Shown here piece by piece: positions 32,216 through 41,926 of a stretch of DNA of 64,000 nucleotides (positions within the stretch are counted from its first letter, which is position 1; each line of letters starts with the position of its first letter). The stretch lies in NCBI RefSeq assembly GCF_036013975.1, contig NZ_CP107904.1, positions 2,294,001 to 2,358,000 on the forward strand, given 5' to 3'. A program made the position numbers and the translations under genes. A model generated the notes under the pieces. It had not been told where the DNA came from. It made no database searches and saw only the letters and a list, made by a program, of their open reading frames with translations. The stretch comes from Kitasatospora sp. NBC_00458 (GTDB lineage Bacteria > Actinomycetota > Actinomycetes > Streptomycetales > Streptomycetaceae).

Positions 32216-35200
32216 ATGTCCCACCCGTCCGGCACGCCGCCCCGGCCCCGCGCCGGGTCCGGCCTGCCAGCCGCCCCCGCGTCACGCCGCCGCAACGGCG
32301 TCCTGCGCAACACCGCGGTCGCCCTCGCCGTGGTGCTCGCCGCCGAGGCCGCCGCCGTCATCATGACCACCGGCCAGGCCGTCGCCGTCACCCCGGAGGC
32401 CCCGGCCCCCAAGCCGGCCCGGGCGCTCGGCCCCGCCGAGGCCGGGGACGTCGCGACCGCCCACCTCAAGGCCCGGCTGGAGAACCGCCGGATCGAGGTG
32501 ACCGGCGAGCGCACCGAGGCGACCACCACCTGGATCAACCCGGACGGCACCACCACCCTGGACATGGCCACCGGCCCGGTCCGCTACAAGGACAAGTCCG
32601 GCAGGCTCCAGCCGATCGACGTCTCACTCGCCAGGCAGGACGACGGCAGCGTCAAGGCCAAGTCCCACCCGCTCGGCCTCTCGCTGGCCGGCGCCACCCC
32701 GCCCGCCGCCGCCGCCGGGTTCAAGGCCGCCGGCGCCCCGGCCGGCGACCGGCAGGCCCCGGCGACACCGCTCGTCACGCTGGACGACGGCAGCGGCACC
32801 GCCATGTCGCTCTCCTGGCGCGGCACCCTGCCCTCGCCCACTGTCGACGGCACCAGGGCCCGCTACGAGAACGCGCTCACCGCGACCGACCTCGTCATCG
32901 AGTCCACCCGGACCGGCTTCGAGCAGTTCCTGGAGCTCAAGAACCGCTCGGCGGTCGCCGCCAACGGCAGCGTCACGCTCACCCTGGACGCGGCCGGCCT
33001 GCAGGCCCGTCACAACCCGGACGGCTCGGTCTCCTTCCTCGACCCGAAGACCGGCGAGCAGCGGGGGCAACTGCCCGCGCCGGTGATGTGGGACGCCCAG
33101 GTCGACGAGCGCAGCGGCGACCACACCCACACCGCGCCGGTCGGCCTCAAGGTCACCCAGAACGGCAACGCCGTCGACCTGACGCTCACCCCGGACGCGG
33201 CGTTCCTCGCCGACCCGAAGACCGTCTACCCGGTGACCGTCGACCCGGCGGTCAACATCGGCGTCGGCTTCGACACCTTCGTCCAGCAGGGCTACGCCAC
33301 CGACGTCTCCTCGCAGACCGAGCTGAAGCTGGGCAACAACGGCTCCGGCCAGGTGGCCCGCTCCTTCCTGCAGTTCCCGATGGCCAAGATCAGCGGGAAG
33401 CAGATCACCGGCGGCAAGCTCAACCTGTGGAACTTCCACAGCTGGTCGTGCACCGCGAAGGGCTGGGAGGTCTGGGACACCGGCAGCGCGAGCACCGCCA
33501 CCCGCTGGACGGCGCAGCCCGGCTGGAACCGCAAGTGGGCCACCTCCACCGCGACCAAGGGCTACTCCAGCTCCTGCAACGACGGCTGGGTCAACCAGGA
33601 CATCACCGCCCTGGTCAAGGCGTGGGCCGGCAACGGCAACGCCAACAACACCCTGGGCATCCGGGCCACCGACGAGGGCGACCCGTACGGCTGGAAGAAG
33701 TTCAACTCCGGCAACGCGTCGTCCAACACGCCGTACCTGTCGGTGACCTACAACACCCCGCCGGCCGTCTCGACCCTGCTCACCCCGGCCGACGGCGCCC
33801 TCACCGGCGACTCCACCCCGCCGCTGTCCGCCAAGGCGACCGACCCCGACGGCGGCAACGTCCTGCTGGACTTCGAGGTGTGGGCGTCCAACGGCACCGC
33901 CGCGCTGCAGACCGGCCACAGCGCCTACGCGGCCTCCGGCTCGACCTTCACCTGGACCCCTGGCACCGCGCTGCCGGCCGGCGCCTACAAGTGGCGCTCC
34001 CGCTCCTGGGACGGCACCGCCAACAGCGCCTGGTCCGCTTTCCGTTCGTTCACCGTGGACACCACGGCGCCGGGCGCGACCACCATCGGCTCCGGTGACT
34101 TCCCGGCCGGCCAGTGGGCGGGCACCCCGGACGCCGGCGGCAACTACGGCGGGAACTTCACCTTCACCCCGCCGACCGCCGACGTGAAGGACGTCCAGTA
34201 CCGGCTGGACGGCGGCACCTGGGTCACCGCGGCCACCACCGGCGCGCCGGTCACCGCGAAGCTCACCTTCAAGGCGGGCGCCCACACCGTCACCGCGCAC
34301 AGCCGGGACGCCGCGGGCAACGTCTCCGCCGACCGGACGTACACCTTCTACGCCGGCAAGGGCGCCGCCCTGGTCGCCCCGGGCGCCGGCGAGCGCCCGG
34401 CCCGCCGCACCTCGCTGCAGGCCGAGGGCAACACCACCTACACCGGCGTGCGCTACCAGTACCGCCGCGGCGAGACCGACGCCTGGAAGGACGTCCCGGT
34501 CGCCGACGTCGCCACCGGCGACGGCAAGCCGGTCACCACCTGGCCGTTCGCCGCCCCCGGCGGCAAGCCGGCCGCGCTGACCTGGAACATCACCGACACC
34601 CTCGCCGAGAACGGCCCGGTGGACGTCCGCGCGGTGTTCACCGACGGCACCGCCACCGACGCCACCGAGCCGAACACCGTCACCGTCGACCGGAACGCGG
34701 GCACCGCGCCGGAGACCGCCATCGGCCCCGGCCAGGTCAACACCCTCACCGGTGACCTCGGCGTCTCCGCCACCGACGCCGAGGGCTTCGGCCTGAGCGC
34801 CGAGCGCTCCTCCTCCTCCCGCCGGCCCGCCAACGGCTCGGCCCAGGAGGGCCAGGCGGCGATCTTCGGCCCGCAGTGGAGCTCCGGCACCACCGCCGAG
34901 ATCACCGACGCCGCCTACTCCTACGTCCGCCGGACCTCGGCGACCTCCCTCTCGGTGGTCTCCGCGGACGGCTCCGAGGTCGGCTTCACCGCCACCGGCG
35001 CCGGCGGCTGGAAGCCCGAGCCGGGCGCCGAGGACCTCACCCTGACCGGTGCGCTCACCGGGGCCTTCACCCTGAAGGACACCGCCGGCACCACCGTCAC
35101 CTTCGCCAAGGTCGACCCGGCCGCCACCACCTGGCAGGCCTCCGGCTCCTCGCTGCCCAGCGACAACTCCACCACCTCCGTGGTCTCGGAGAAGGTCGTC

Positions 35201-38200
35201 GCCGGCGGGAAGACCCTGGCCCGCCCGAAGTACGTGGTCGCGCCGACCTCGGCGACCGCCTCCGCCACCTGCTCCGCCGTGCCGTCCACGGCCGGCTGCC
35301 GGGTGCTGGAGTACGTCTACGCCGACGCCACCACCGCGACCCCGTCCGCGCTGGGCGACGTCACCGGCCAGGTGAAGCAGATCCGCCTGTGGTCCACCGA
35401 CCCGGGCGCCGCCACCGCCACCCCCGTCGTCGTCTCCCAGTACGCCTACGACGAGCAGGGCCGGCTCCGCGAGGTCTGGGACCCGCGGACCAGCCCCGCG
35501 CTGAAGACCGCCTACGGCTACGACGCGGCCGGCCGGGTCACCAGCGTGACCGAGCCCGGCGAGCTGCCGTGGACCCTGGAGTACGGCAAGGCCGGCAACG
35601 CCGCCACCGCCGGGGAGGGCATGCTGCTCGCCGCCTCCCGGCCCACCCTCAAGCAGGGCGGCAAGGACGTCACCGACGGCACCGCGACCACCTCGGTGGT
35701 CTACGACGTCCCGCTGAGCGGCGCCAACGCGCCGTACCCGCTGGCGCCGTCCGACGTCGCCGCCTGGGGCCAGACCGACGCCCCGACCGACGCCACCGCC
35801 GTGCTGCCGCCCGACGCCGTCCCGCCGGGCCACGACGGCAAGGCGCTCGGCACCGCCGCGTACACCCGCGCCTCGCTGACGTACACCGACGCCTCCGGGC
35901 GCGAGGTCAACACCGCCACCCCCGGCGGCGGGATCACCACCACCGAGTACAACTCCTTCGGCAGCCCGGTGCGCACCCTCTCCGCGGAGAACCGCGTCCT
36001 CGCGCTGGCCACCACCGGCACCGACCTCGCCAAGCTGCGCGCCCTCGGCATCGCCGGCCGCCCGACGGCCGACCGCGCCCAGGTGCTCTCCTCGCTCTCG
36101 GTCCACTCCGCCGACGGCAAGCGGCTCACCGAGCAGTACGACCCGCTGCAGCTGGTCACCCTGGAGCACGACCTGGCCGCCTCCGGGACCTCCCCGGCGC
36201 TGGCCGCCGGCGCCGAGGTCGCGGCCCGCGCCCACACCGTGACCGCCTACGACGAGGGCCGCCCGGCCGGTGCCGCGGTCAGCGACCGCTCCACCTCGGT
36301 GACGGTCGGCGCGCGGATCGACGGCTACGCCGCCGACGCCGACGCCCGCACCACCGCGACCGCGTACGACTGGGCCCAGGGCCTGCCCACCCGGTCCGTG
36401 CAGGACCCGGCCGGCCTGAAGATCACCACCGCCACCGGCTACGACGCCTCCGGCCGGGTGACCTCGCAGAGCCGCCCGAACTCCAACGGCTCCGACGCGG
36501 CCACCACGGTGACCGCCTTCTACGCCGCGACCGGCACCGGCCCGTGCGCCGGCCGCCCGGAGTGGGCCGACCTGGTCTGCTCCACCGGCCCGGCCGCGCA
36601 GATCGCGGGCGGCGGCGCCAACCCGCTCCAGACCCCGACCAAGACCTTCCAGTACGACCGCTGGGGCAACGTCTCCGTGGTCACCGAGACCGCCAACGGC
36701 GTCACCCGCACCACCACCCGGACCTACGACGCCGCCGGCCGCCCGGTGAAGGTCGCGGTCTCCGGCGGCACCGGCGCCCCGGTCGCCGACACCGTCCTCG
36801 GCTACGACCCCGCCACCGGTGAGGTCGCCACCATCGCCGACGGCAAGGCCACCGTCACCCAGGCCTACGACCGCCTCGGCCGCCAGGTCTCCTACGACGA
36901 CGGCGCCGGCAACGTCACCACCACCGAGTACGACAGGCTGGACCGGGTGGTGAGGAAGTCGGACTCCGTGCCGTCCACCACCACCTACGGCTACGACACG
37001 GCCAAGGACCCGCGCGGCCTGCCCACCACGCTGACCGACTCGGTCGCGGGCACCTTCACCGCCGGCTACGACGTCGAGGGCCGGCTGGTCTCCCAGACCC
37101 TGCCCGGCGGCAACACCCTGACCAACACCTACGACAGCCGGGGCATCCAGACCGGCAAGACCTACACCACCCAGTCGGGCACCGTCCTGCTGGCCGACAC
37201 CGCGGACTACACCGTCCACGGGCAGCAGGCCGGCCGGACCCAGACCGACGGCAACAGCACCGGCAGCACCTACACCTACGACTCCACCGGCCGCCTGGTC
37301 AAGGCCGCCGACAGCACCGGCCTCGCCTGCGCCACCCGGTCCTACGCCTTCGACCGGAGCAGCAACCGGACCAACCGCACCAGCGTCACCGACGACTGCG
37401 ACCCGGCCACCGCCGACGCCGTCACCAAGGCCGAGAACCACGGCTACGACACCGCCGACCGCCTCACCGACGCCGGCTACGCGTACGACGCCTTCGGCCG
37501 CACCACCGCACTGCCCAAGGGCGCCGAGCTGAGCTACCACGTCAACGACCTGGTGCGCAGCGAGACCCTCGGCGACACCCGCAGGACCTGGGACCTCGAC
37601 GCCTCCGGCCGCCTCGCGGCCACCACCACGGAGACCAGGGGCACCGACGGCGTCTGGGCGGTCACCGCGCTGACGACCAACCACTTCGACAGCGGCACCG
37701 ACAGCCCCTCCTGGAGCAAGGACGCGGCCGGGAAGCTGACCCGCAACGTCCAGGACCTCACCGGCCGGCTGACGGCCGCCACCGGCACCGACGGCGGCGC
37801 GGTCCTGCTGCTGACCAACCTGCACGGCGACGTGTCGGTCCAGATGTCCCCGGACGGCACCCAGGACCTCGCCGTCTACCACTACGACGAGTACGGCGAC
37901 GTCGTGGACGCCACCGGCTCGACCGGGTACGGCTGGCTCGGCGGGGCGCAGCGGGAGGCCGACGAGCTCGCCGGCCTGACCCTGATGGGCGTCCGCCTGT
38001 ACGACCCGGCCACCGGCCGGTTCCTGCAGACCGACCCGCTGCTGGAGGGTTCGCCGAACGCCTACGGCTACCCGGTCGACCCGATCACCATGGACGACCT
38101 GACCGGGATGTCCTGGCGGAAGAAGTGGGTGGCGTACTTCAGCCGGGCCGAGGGCAACACGATCGGCACCCTGCTGTACGTGGCCGGCAAGATCAGCCAG

Positions 38201-38422
38201 GGCATCTCCAAGATCCTGCGCAAGCTCCCGCACTGGGCCGCCCGGGCCGCCGGGTACGTCCTGTGGGCGCTGAGCTACCTGATGAAGAAGGTCGGGAAGC
38301 AGTTCCTCAAGGCCGCCAACAAGCGCGGCAGCCACGGGGTGCGGTTCACCTTCGGGATCTGGAAGTCCAGCCACTGGTGGGTGCCGGACCGCCCGATCTA
38401 CCGGGTCGACCCGCGGTACTGA
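32216..38422 (+). CDS. RHS-repeat polymorphic toxin-like protein with DNRLRE domain
   Basis: 2,068 residues; ATG at 32216 (MSHPSGTPPRPRAG) with GAGGAG upstream. A signal-type hydrophobic segment lies at about 31-52. Residues about 358-515 form a DNRLRE surface domain (TELKLGNNGSGQVARSFLQF, GWVNQDITALVKAW). A cell-wall-like Ig region and then many RHS/YD repeats follow (YGYDAAGRVTSVT, YDRLGRQVSYDDGAGN). The RHS core GVRLYDPATGRFLQTDPLLE lies near 1926-1945, with the DPITMDDLTG junction after it. The last about 105 residues are Lys/Trp-rich (MSWRKKWVAYFSRAEG, LKAANKRGSHGVRFTFG) and match no toxin fold I know. No immunity gene follows on this strand. Confidence 0.92.
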   Translation: MSHPSGTPPRPRAGSGLPAAPASRRRNGVLRNTAVALAVVLAAEAAAVIMTTGQAVAVTPEAPAPKPARALGPAEAGDVATAHLKARLENRRIEVTGERTEATTTWINPDGTTTLDMATGPVRYKDKSGRLQPIDVSLARQDDGSVKAKSHPLGLSLAGATPPAAAAGFKAAGAPAGDRQAPATPLVTLDDGSGTAMSLSWRGTLPSPTVDGTRARYENALTATDLVIESTRTGFEQFLELKNRSAVAANGSVTLTLDAAGLQARHNPDGSVSFLDPKTGEQRGQLPAPVMWDAQVDERSGDHTHTAPVGLKVTQNGNAVDLTLTPDAAFLADPKTVYPVTVDPAVNIGVGFDTFVQQGYATDVSSQTELKLGNNGSGQVARSFLQFPMAKISGKQITGGKLNLWNFHSWSCTAKGWEVWDTGSASTATRWTAQPGWNRKWATSTATKGYSSSCNDGWVNQDITALVKAWAGNGNANNTLGIRATDEGDPYGWKKFNSGNASSNTPYLSVTYNTPPAVSTLLTPADGALTGDSTPPLSAKATDPDGGNVLLDFEVWASNGTAALQTGHSAYAASGSTFTWTPGTALPAGAYKWRSRSWDGTANSAWSAFRSFTVDTTAPGATTIGSGDFPAGQWAGTPDAGGNYGGNFTFTPPTADVKDVQYRLDGGTWVTAATTGAPVTAKLTFKAGAHTVTAHSRDAAGNVSADRTYTFYAGKGAALVAPGAGERPARRTSLQAEGNTTYTGVRYQYRRGETDAWKDVPVADVATGDGKPVTTWPFAAPGGKPAALTWNITDTLAENGPVDVRAVFTDGTATDATEPNTVTVDRNAGTAPETAIGPGQVNTLTGDLGVSATDAEGFGLSAERSSSSRRPANGSAQEGQAAIFGPQWSSGTTAEITDAAYSYVRRTSATSLSVVSADGSEVGFTATGAGGWKPEPGAEDLTLTGALTGAFTLKDTAGTTVTFAKVDPAATTWQASGSSLPSDNSTTSVVSEKVVAGGKTLARPKYVVAPTSATASATCSAVPSTAGCRVLEYVYADATTATPSALGDVTGQVKQIRLWSTDPGAATATPVVVSQYAYDEQGRLREVWDPRTSPALKTAYGYDAAGRVTSVTEPGELPWTLEYGKAGNAATAGEGMLLAASRPTLKQGGKDVTDGTATTSVVYDVPLSGANAPYPLAPSDVAAWGQTDAPTDATAVLPPDAVPPGHDGKALGTAAYTRASLTYTDASGREVNTATPGGGITTTEYNSFGSPVRTLSAENRVLALATTGTDLAKLRALGIAGRPTADRAQVLSSLSVHSADGKRLTEQYDPLQLVTLEHDLAASGTSPALAAGAEVAARAHTVTAYDEGRPAGAAVSDRSTSVTVGARIDGYAADADARTTATAYDWAQGLPTRSVQDPAGLKITTATGYDASGRVTSQSRPNSNGSDAATTVTAFYAATGTGPCAGRPEWADLVCSTGPAAQIAGGGANPLQTPTKTFQYDRWGNVSVVTETANGVTRTTTRTYDAAGRPVKVAVSGGTGAPVADTVLGYDPATGEVATIADGKATVTQAYDRLGRQVSYDDGAGNVTTTEYDRLDRVVRKSDSVPSTTTYGYDTAKDPRGLPTTLTDSVAGTFTAGYDVEGRLVSQTLPGGNTLTNTYDSRGIQTGKTYTTQSGTVLLADTADYTVHGQQAGRTQTDGNSTGSTYTYDSTGRLVKAADSTGLACATRSYAFDRSSNRTNRTSVTDDCDPATADAVTKAENHGYDTADRLTDAGYAYDAFGRTTALPKGAELSYHVNDLVRSETLGDTRRTWDLDASGRLAATTTETRGTDGVWAVTALTTNHFDSGTDSPSWSKDAAGKLTRNVQDLTGRLTAATGTDGGAVLLLTNLHGDVSVQMSPDGTQDLAVYHYDEYGDVVDATGSTGYGWLGGAQREADELAGLTLMGVRLYDPATGRFLQTDPLLEGSPNAYGYPVDPITMDDLTGMSWRKKWVAYFSRAEGNTIGTLLYVAGKISQGISKILRKLPHWAARAAGYVLWALSYLMKKVGKQFLKAANKRGSHGVRFTFGIWKSSHWWVPDRPIYRVDPRY

Positions 38423-38659
38423 GCCGCGGTACCGATCGCGGTACCGACCCGCGGTGCCGATCGCGGTACCGATGGACGGCGGATGACCTGATCACCCGCT
38501 GATGCAGGACAGGTGGGCCGGCCCGGGGGGACTCCCCCGGGCCGGCCGCGTTCCGTGCCGTGCCGTGCGGTGCGGTGCGGTGCTGTGCGGTGCCGTGCCG
38601 TGCCGTGCCGTGCGCGCCGCCGTACCCGCGGTGCGGGTGCCGGTGCCGTCCCGCCCGCG
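38423..38659. other. Repeat-rich gap between convergent RHS and nickel-transporter genes
   Basis: Contains GCGGTACCGATC-type near-repeats (about 38426-38474), a strong hairpin (38516-38547) and a (CGTGC/GGTGC)n pentanucleotide tract of about 12 units (about 38553-38613). No gene. Confidence 0.75.
38516..38547. terminator. Perfect hairpin terminator
   Basis: GGCCGGCCCGGGGG (38516-38529) pairs perfectly with 38534-38547 around a GACT loop. It terminates the RHS gene and probably the nickel-transporter gene coming from the other side. Confidence 0.85.
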
Positions 38660-39763
38660 CTACTTCGCGGTCTTGTCCGCCGCCGCGGCCAGTCCGGCCG
38701 ACCACTTCTCCTCGACGTTGCCGAGCTTCCAGTAGGCGATCGCCGCCACCCAGGTCAGCACGAACAGGCCGACGATGGCGTAGCCGACGAAGTTGAGGTC
38801 CAGTCCGCCGATCCAGGCGACCGGCCCGCTGGTGACGTCGAGCTTCTCGCCGAGCAGCCCGATCAGCTCGATCGAGCCGATGACCAGGGCGACCAGCACC
38901 GAGAGCCCGGTGACGGTCAGGTTGTAGTAGATCTTCCGGACCGGCTTGGAGAACGCCCACTCGTAGGCGAAGTTCATGAACGAGCCGTCGATGGTGTCCA
39001 GCAGGCTCATGCCCGCCGCGAACAGGACCGGCAGCACCAGCAGCGCGTACCAGGGCAGCTGGAACGCGGCCGCGCCGCCGGCGAGCACCAGGAGCGAGAC
39101 CTCGGTGGCGGTGTCGAAGCCCAGGCCGAACAGCAGGCCGACCGGGTACATGTGCCAGGGCTTGGTGACGGCCCTGGTCACCCGCCCGAGGACGCGGTTC
39201 ATCAGCCCGCGCTTCTCCAGCTGCTCCTCCAGCTCCGCCTCGTCGAACTCGCCCTCGCGCATCTTGCGGAACACCTTGAGGATGCCGTTGAAGGCCCCCA
39301 GGTTGATCAGGCCGAGCAGGAGCAGGAAGGTCCCGGAGACGGTGACGCCGATCAGGCCGGTCGTGTCGTGCAGGGTGGAGTCGTCCGCCTCCACCTGCCC
39401 CGCGAGCGACTTGATGCCGAAGGCGAGCAGCGCGCAGAGGCCGAAGACGATCGAGGAGTGGCCCAGCGAGAACCAGAAGCCGACCGAGAGCGGGCGCTTG
39501 CCCTGGCCCATCAGCTTGCGGGTGGTGTTGTCGATCGCGGCGATGTGGTCCGCGTCGAAGGCGTGCCGCATGCCGAGGGTGTACGCGGTGAGGCCCATGC
39601 CGGCGCCGAACGCCTGGCCGCCGACGTCGTAGTGCTCGGGGGCGATGACCGCGAGCAGGGTGAACCAGCCGATCACGTGCAGCGCGAGGATGAACCCGCC
39701 CATGCCTGCCAGCCGGATCCACTCCTCACGGGTGAGCCGGTCGCGCCAGCGGGGGCCGGTCAT
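38660..39763 (-). CDS. NiCoT-family nickel/cobalt permease (HoxN/NixA type)
   Basis: 367 residues from the ATG at 39761-39763 (MTGPRWRDRLTREEW), with GAGAGG 8 nt upstream; an ATG at 39802 with GGGGGA is an alternative. About eight transmembrane segments. The family signatures are all present: RHAFDADHIAAIDNTTRK, LGHSSIVF and GLGFDTATEVSLL. The His/Asp cluster binds Ni or Co during import. A Nur-like box lies just upstream, so nickel-dependent repression is likely. Nickel would feed urease, hydrogenase or nickel superoxide dismutase; none of these is in the window. Confidence 0.93.
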   Translation of the reverse strand: MTGPRWRDRLTREEWIRLAGMGGFILALHVIGWFTLLAVIAPEHYDVGGQAFGAGMGLTAYTLGMRHAFDADHIAAIDNTTRKLMGQGKRPLSVGFWFSLGHSSIVFGLCALLAFGIKSLAGQVEADDSTLHDTTGLIGVTVSGTFLLLLGLINLGAFNGILKVFRKMREGEFDEAELEEQLEKRGLMNRVLGRVTRAVTKPWHMYPVGLLFGLGFDTATEVSLLVLAGGAAAFQLPWYALLVLPVLFAAGMSLLDTIDGSFMNFAYEWAFSKPVRKIYYNLTVTGLSVLVALVIGSIELIGLLGEKLDVTSGPVAWIGGLDLNFVGYAIVGLFVLTWVAAIAYWKLGNVEEKWSAGLAAAADKTAK

Positions 39764-39824
39764 CGGATAGTCCTCTCGGGTGGGGGCGGAAAGCTGGGCC
39801 ATCTTTCCCCCAGGTGGGAAGCAG

Positions 39825-39841
39825 GTGCAAGTCATGTGCAA
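39825..39841 (-). promoter_or_regulatory. Nur-like (nickel uptake regulator) box
   Basis: Read on the minus strand it is TTGCAC-ATGAC-TTGCAC, fitting the published streptomycete Nur consensus tTGCaa-N5-ttGCAA in 10 of 12 defined positions. It lies 60 nt before the likely start of the nickel permease gene, where a Ni-bound Fur-family repressor would block transcription. Confidence 0.7.
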
Positions 39842-40001
39842 GGACGACCCGCTCGCCGGAGCCGCCGGACCCCCGCCCGCTCACCGGGCGCGCGCCCGCT
39901 TCCTCCCCTACCGTCGGAGTACCGACGCCGCGACGCGGACCGGGCCCGCCGGACCCGGCCGCCCCGCACGGCACGCCGACCGGGACTCGATGGGAGCGGC
40001 C

Positions 40002-41873
40002 ATGCCCTCGTACCCCTACCGCACCACCCGCGAGGACCTCCGCGTCCCCCTCCCCGACGGCACCGAGCTGTACGCCCGCGTCTGGCGGCCGGTGACCGAC
40101 GAGCCCGTCCCCGCCCTGCTGGAGTACTCCACCGGCCGCCTCACCGACTGGACCGCCACCGAGGACGCCCGCCGCCGGCCCTGGTTCGCCGGCCACGGCT
40201 ACGCCGCCGTCCGGGTCGACGCCCGCGGCCACGGCAACTCCGGCGGACTCCCGCCGACCGACCCGGACCGCGAGGCCGAGGACGGCGCCGAGACGGCCCG
40301 CCGGCTCGCCGACCAGCCCTGGTGCAACGGCCGGATCGGCCTGCTCGGCGCCGGCGCCGCCGGCGACGTCGCCCTGCTGATCGCCGCCCGCGCCCCCGAC
40401 GCCGTCCACGCCGTCGTCACCGCCTGCCCCGACGGCCCGCACCGGCTCGGCGGCGCCGTCCTCGCCGCCGACGGCCACACCCGCGCCACCGCCCACCTCG
40501 CCGACGCGGCCCGCCCACCGGACCCGCAGTACGTCGGCGACGACTGGCGGGCGATGTGGCTCGCCCGGCTCGACTCCCTCGAACCACCGCTCGCGGACTG
40601 GCTGGCCGCCCCGCCGGACGCCCCGGTCCCGGCCGCCGTCCCCACCCTCGCCGTGGCCGGCTGGTCCGACCCGTCCGCCACCCGCCTGCTGGAACTGCTC
40701 ACCGCCGCGGCCGCCCCCGCCCCCGTCCGCGCCGTCCTCGGCCCCTGGGAACACGGCCTGCCCGACGAGCTCCTCCCCGAGGCACTCCGCTGGTACGACC
40801 ACTGGCTGCGCGACATCGACACCGGAGCCCTCGCGACCCCCGCCCTGCGGAGCTGGCTCTCCACCCGCTGGACCGCCGACGACCCCTGGCCCTCACCCGA
40901 CGTCCGCGACGTCCACTACGGACTCGACGGCCCGCTGCGCGCCGCCGGCACCGCCTCCGACGACCGCTGGGTACAGGTCCGCTCCCCCCAGCACACCGGC
41001 CTCAACGCCGGCGCCTACGTCCGGGCCGGCCGCACCGCCGACCAGCCGCCCGACCAGCGCGAGGAGGACGGGCGCTCCGTCTGCTTCGACTCGCAGCCGC
41101 TGCCCGAGGCGGTCGAACTCCTCGGCGCCCCGGCCCTCAGCCTCCGGCTGCGCCCCGGCTCCCGCCCCGCCCTGATCGCCGCACGCCTCTGCGCCGTCGC
41201 GCCCGACGGCACCTCCGTACTCCTCACCCGCGGCCTGCTCTCCACCCTCGGCGCCCGCATCGACGACGCACTGCCCCTGGCCGTCCCCCTCGCCGCCGTC
41301 GGCCGCACCGTCCCGCCCGGCCACCGGCTGCGACTCGCCCTCTCCTCCGCGTACTGGCCGTGGGCGTGGCCCGACCCCGAACCGGACGGCTTCGCACTCG
41401 ACCCGTCCCACTCCGCACTCACCCTCCCGGTCCGCCACCTGGCCGCCGACCGCGACGGCGAACCGATCACCTTCGCCTCCCCCACCCTCCCGCTCCCGCC
41501 ACCGCTGCACACCACCGACCCGCTCGCCTCCCGCCCCGAACGCCTCACCGTCCACGACATCGGCCGCCGCGAGTGGCGCACCGAACTCTCCCCCGCCACC
41601 GACGGCACCCGCACCCACCCCGACGGCCTCGTCCGCGACGAACGGACCGTCACCGCCTACCGCGTCCTCACCGCCACCCCCCTCAGCGCCCAGGCCCGCA
41701 CCGACCGCACCGTCCGGCTCGAACGCCCCTCCATCGGCTGGGACGCCACCGTCCACACCCGCACCGAACTCCGCTGCGACCCCACCCACGTGATCGCCCG
41801 CACCCACCTCCGCGCACTGGAGGGCGGGGACGTCGTCTTCAGCAGGGAATGGCACCACCGCATCCCCCGCTGA
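40002..41873 (+). CDS. CocE/NonD-family hydrolase lacking the nucleophilic serine
   Basis: 623 residues; ATG at 40002 (MPSYPYRTTREDLRVPL) with GGGAG upstream. The architecture is that of X-Pro dipeptidyl-peptidase/CocE esterases: alpha/beta-hydrolase domain (GYAAVRVDARGHGNSGG), cap, and a C-terminal jelly-roll domain. The Asp (VAGWSDPSAT) and His (LGPWEHGLPDELL) elements are in place, but the nucleophile elbow, normally GxSxGG, reads RIGLLGAGAAGDVALL, with Gly instead of Ser. Active hydrolysis by the usual mechanism is therefore doubtful. No signal peptide. Confidence 0.88.
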   Translation: MPSYPYRTTREDLRVPLPDGTELYARVWRPVTDEPVPALLEYSTGRLTDWTATEDARRRPWFAGHGYAAVRVDARGHGNSGGLPPTDPDREAEDGAETARRLADQPWCNGRIGLLGAGAAGDVALLIAARAPDAVHAVVTACPDGPHRLGGAVLAADGHTRATAHLADAARPPDPQYVGDDWRAMWLARLDSLEPPLADWLAAPPDAPVPAAVPTLAVAGWSDPSATRLLELLTAAAAPAPVRAVLGPWEHGLPDELLPEALRWYDHWLRDIDTGALATPALRSWLSTRWTADDPWPSPDVRDVHYGLDGPLRAAGTASDDRWVQVRSPQHTGLNAGAYVRAGRTADQPPDQREEDGRSVCFDSQPLPEAVELLGAPALSLRLRPGSRPALIAARLCAVAPDGTSVLLTRGLLSTLGARIDDALPLAVPLAAVGRTVPPGHRLRLALSSAYWPWAWPDPEPDGFALDPSHSALTLPVRHLAADRDGEPITFASPTLPLPPPLHTTDPLASRPERLTVHDIGRREWRTELSPATDGTRTHPDGLVRDERTVTAYRVLTATPLSAQARTDRTVRLERPSIGWDATVHTRTELRCDPTHVIARTHLRALEGGDVVFSREWHHRIPR

Positions 41874-41926
41874 ACACCCCGCCCAGCCCGACCCGCGGGC
41901 CGGACATCCGAGCTACTGTGGATGTC

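Noticed and set aside
32624..38374. 1,916-codon open frame on the minus strand opposite the RHS gene
   Set aside because: Gly/Ala/Val-rich composition with no domain; it is the G+C-driven antisense shadow of the RHS reading frame, which has clear repeats and core motifs.
39839..39841. TTG start for the nickel permease, within the Nur-like box
   Set aside because: Would place the start inside the operator and adds a Cys/Pro-rich stretch; ATG at 39763 has a ribosome binding site.
41729..41743. IGWD sequence in the CocE-type hydrolase (PSIGWDAT)
   Set aside because: Single occurrence inside a large enzyme; chance match to the peptide motif.
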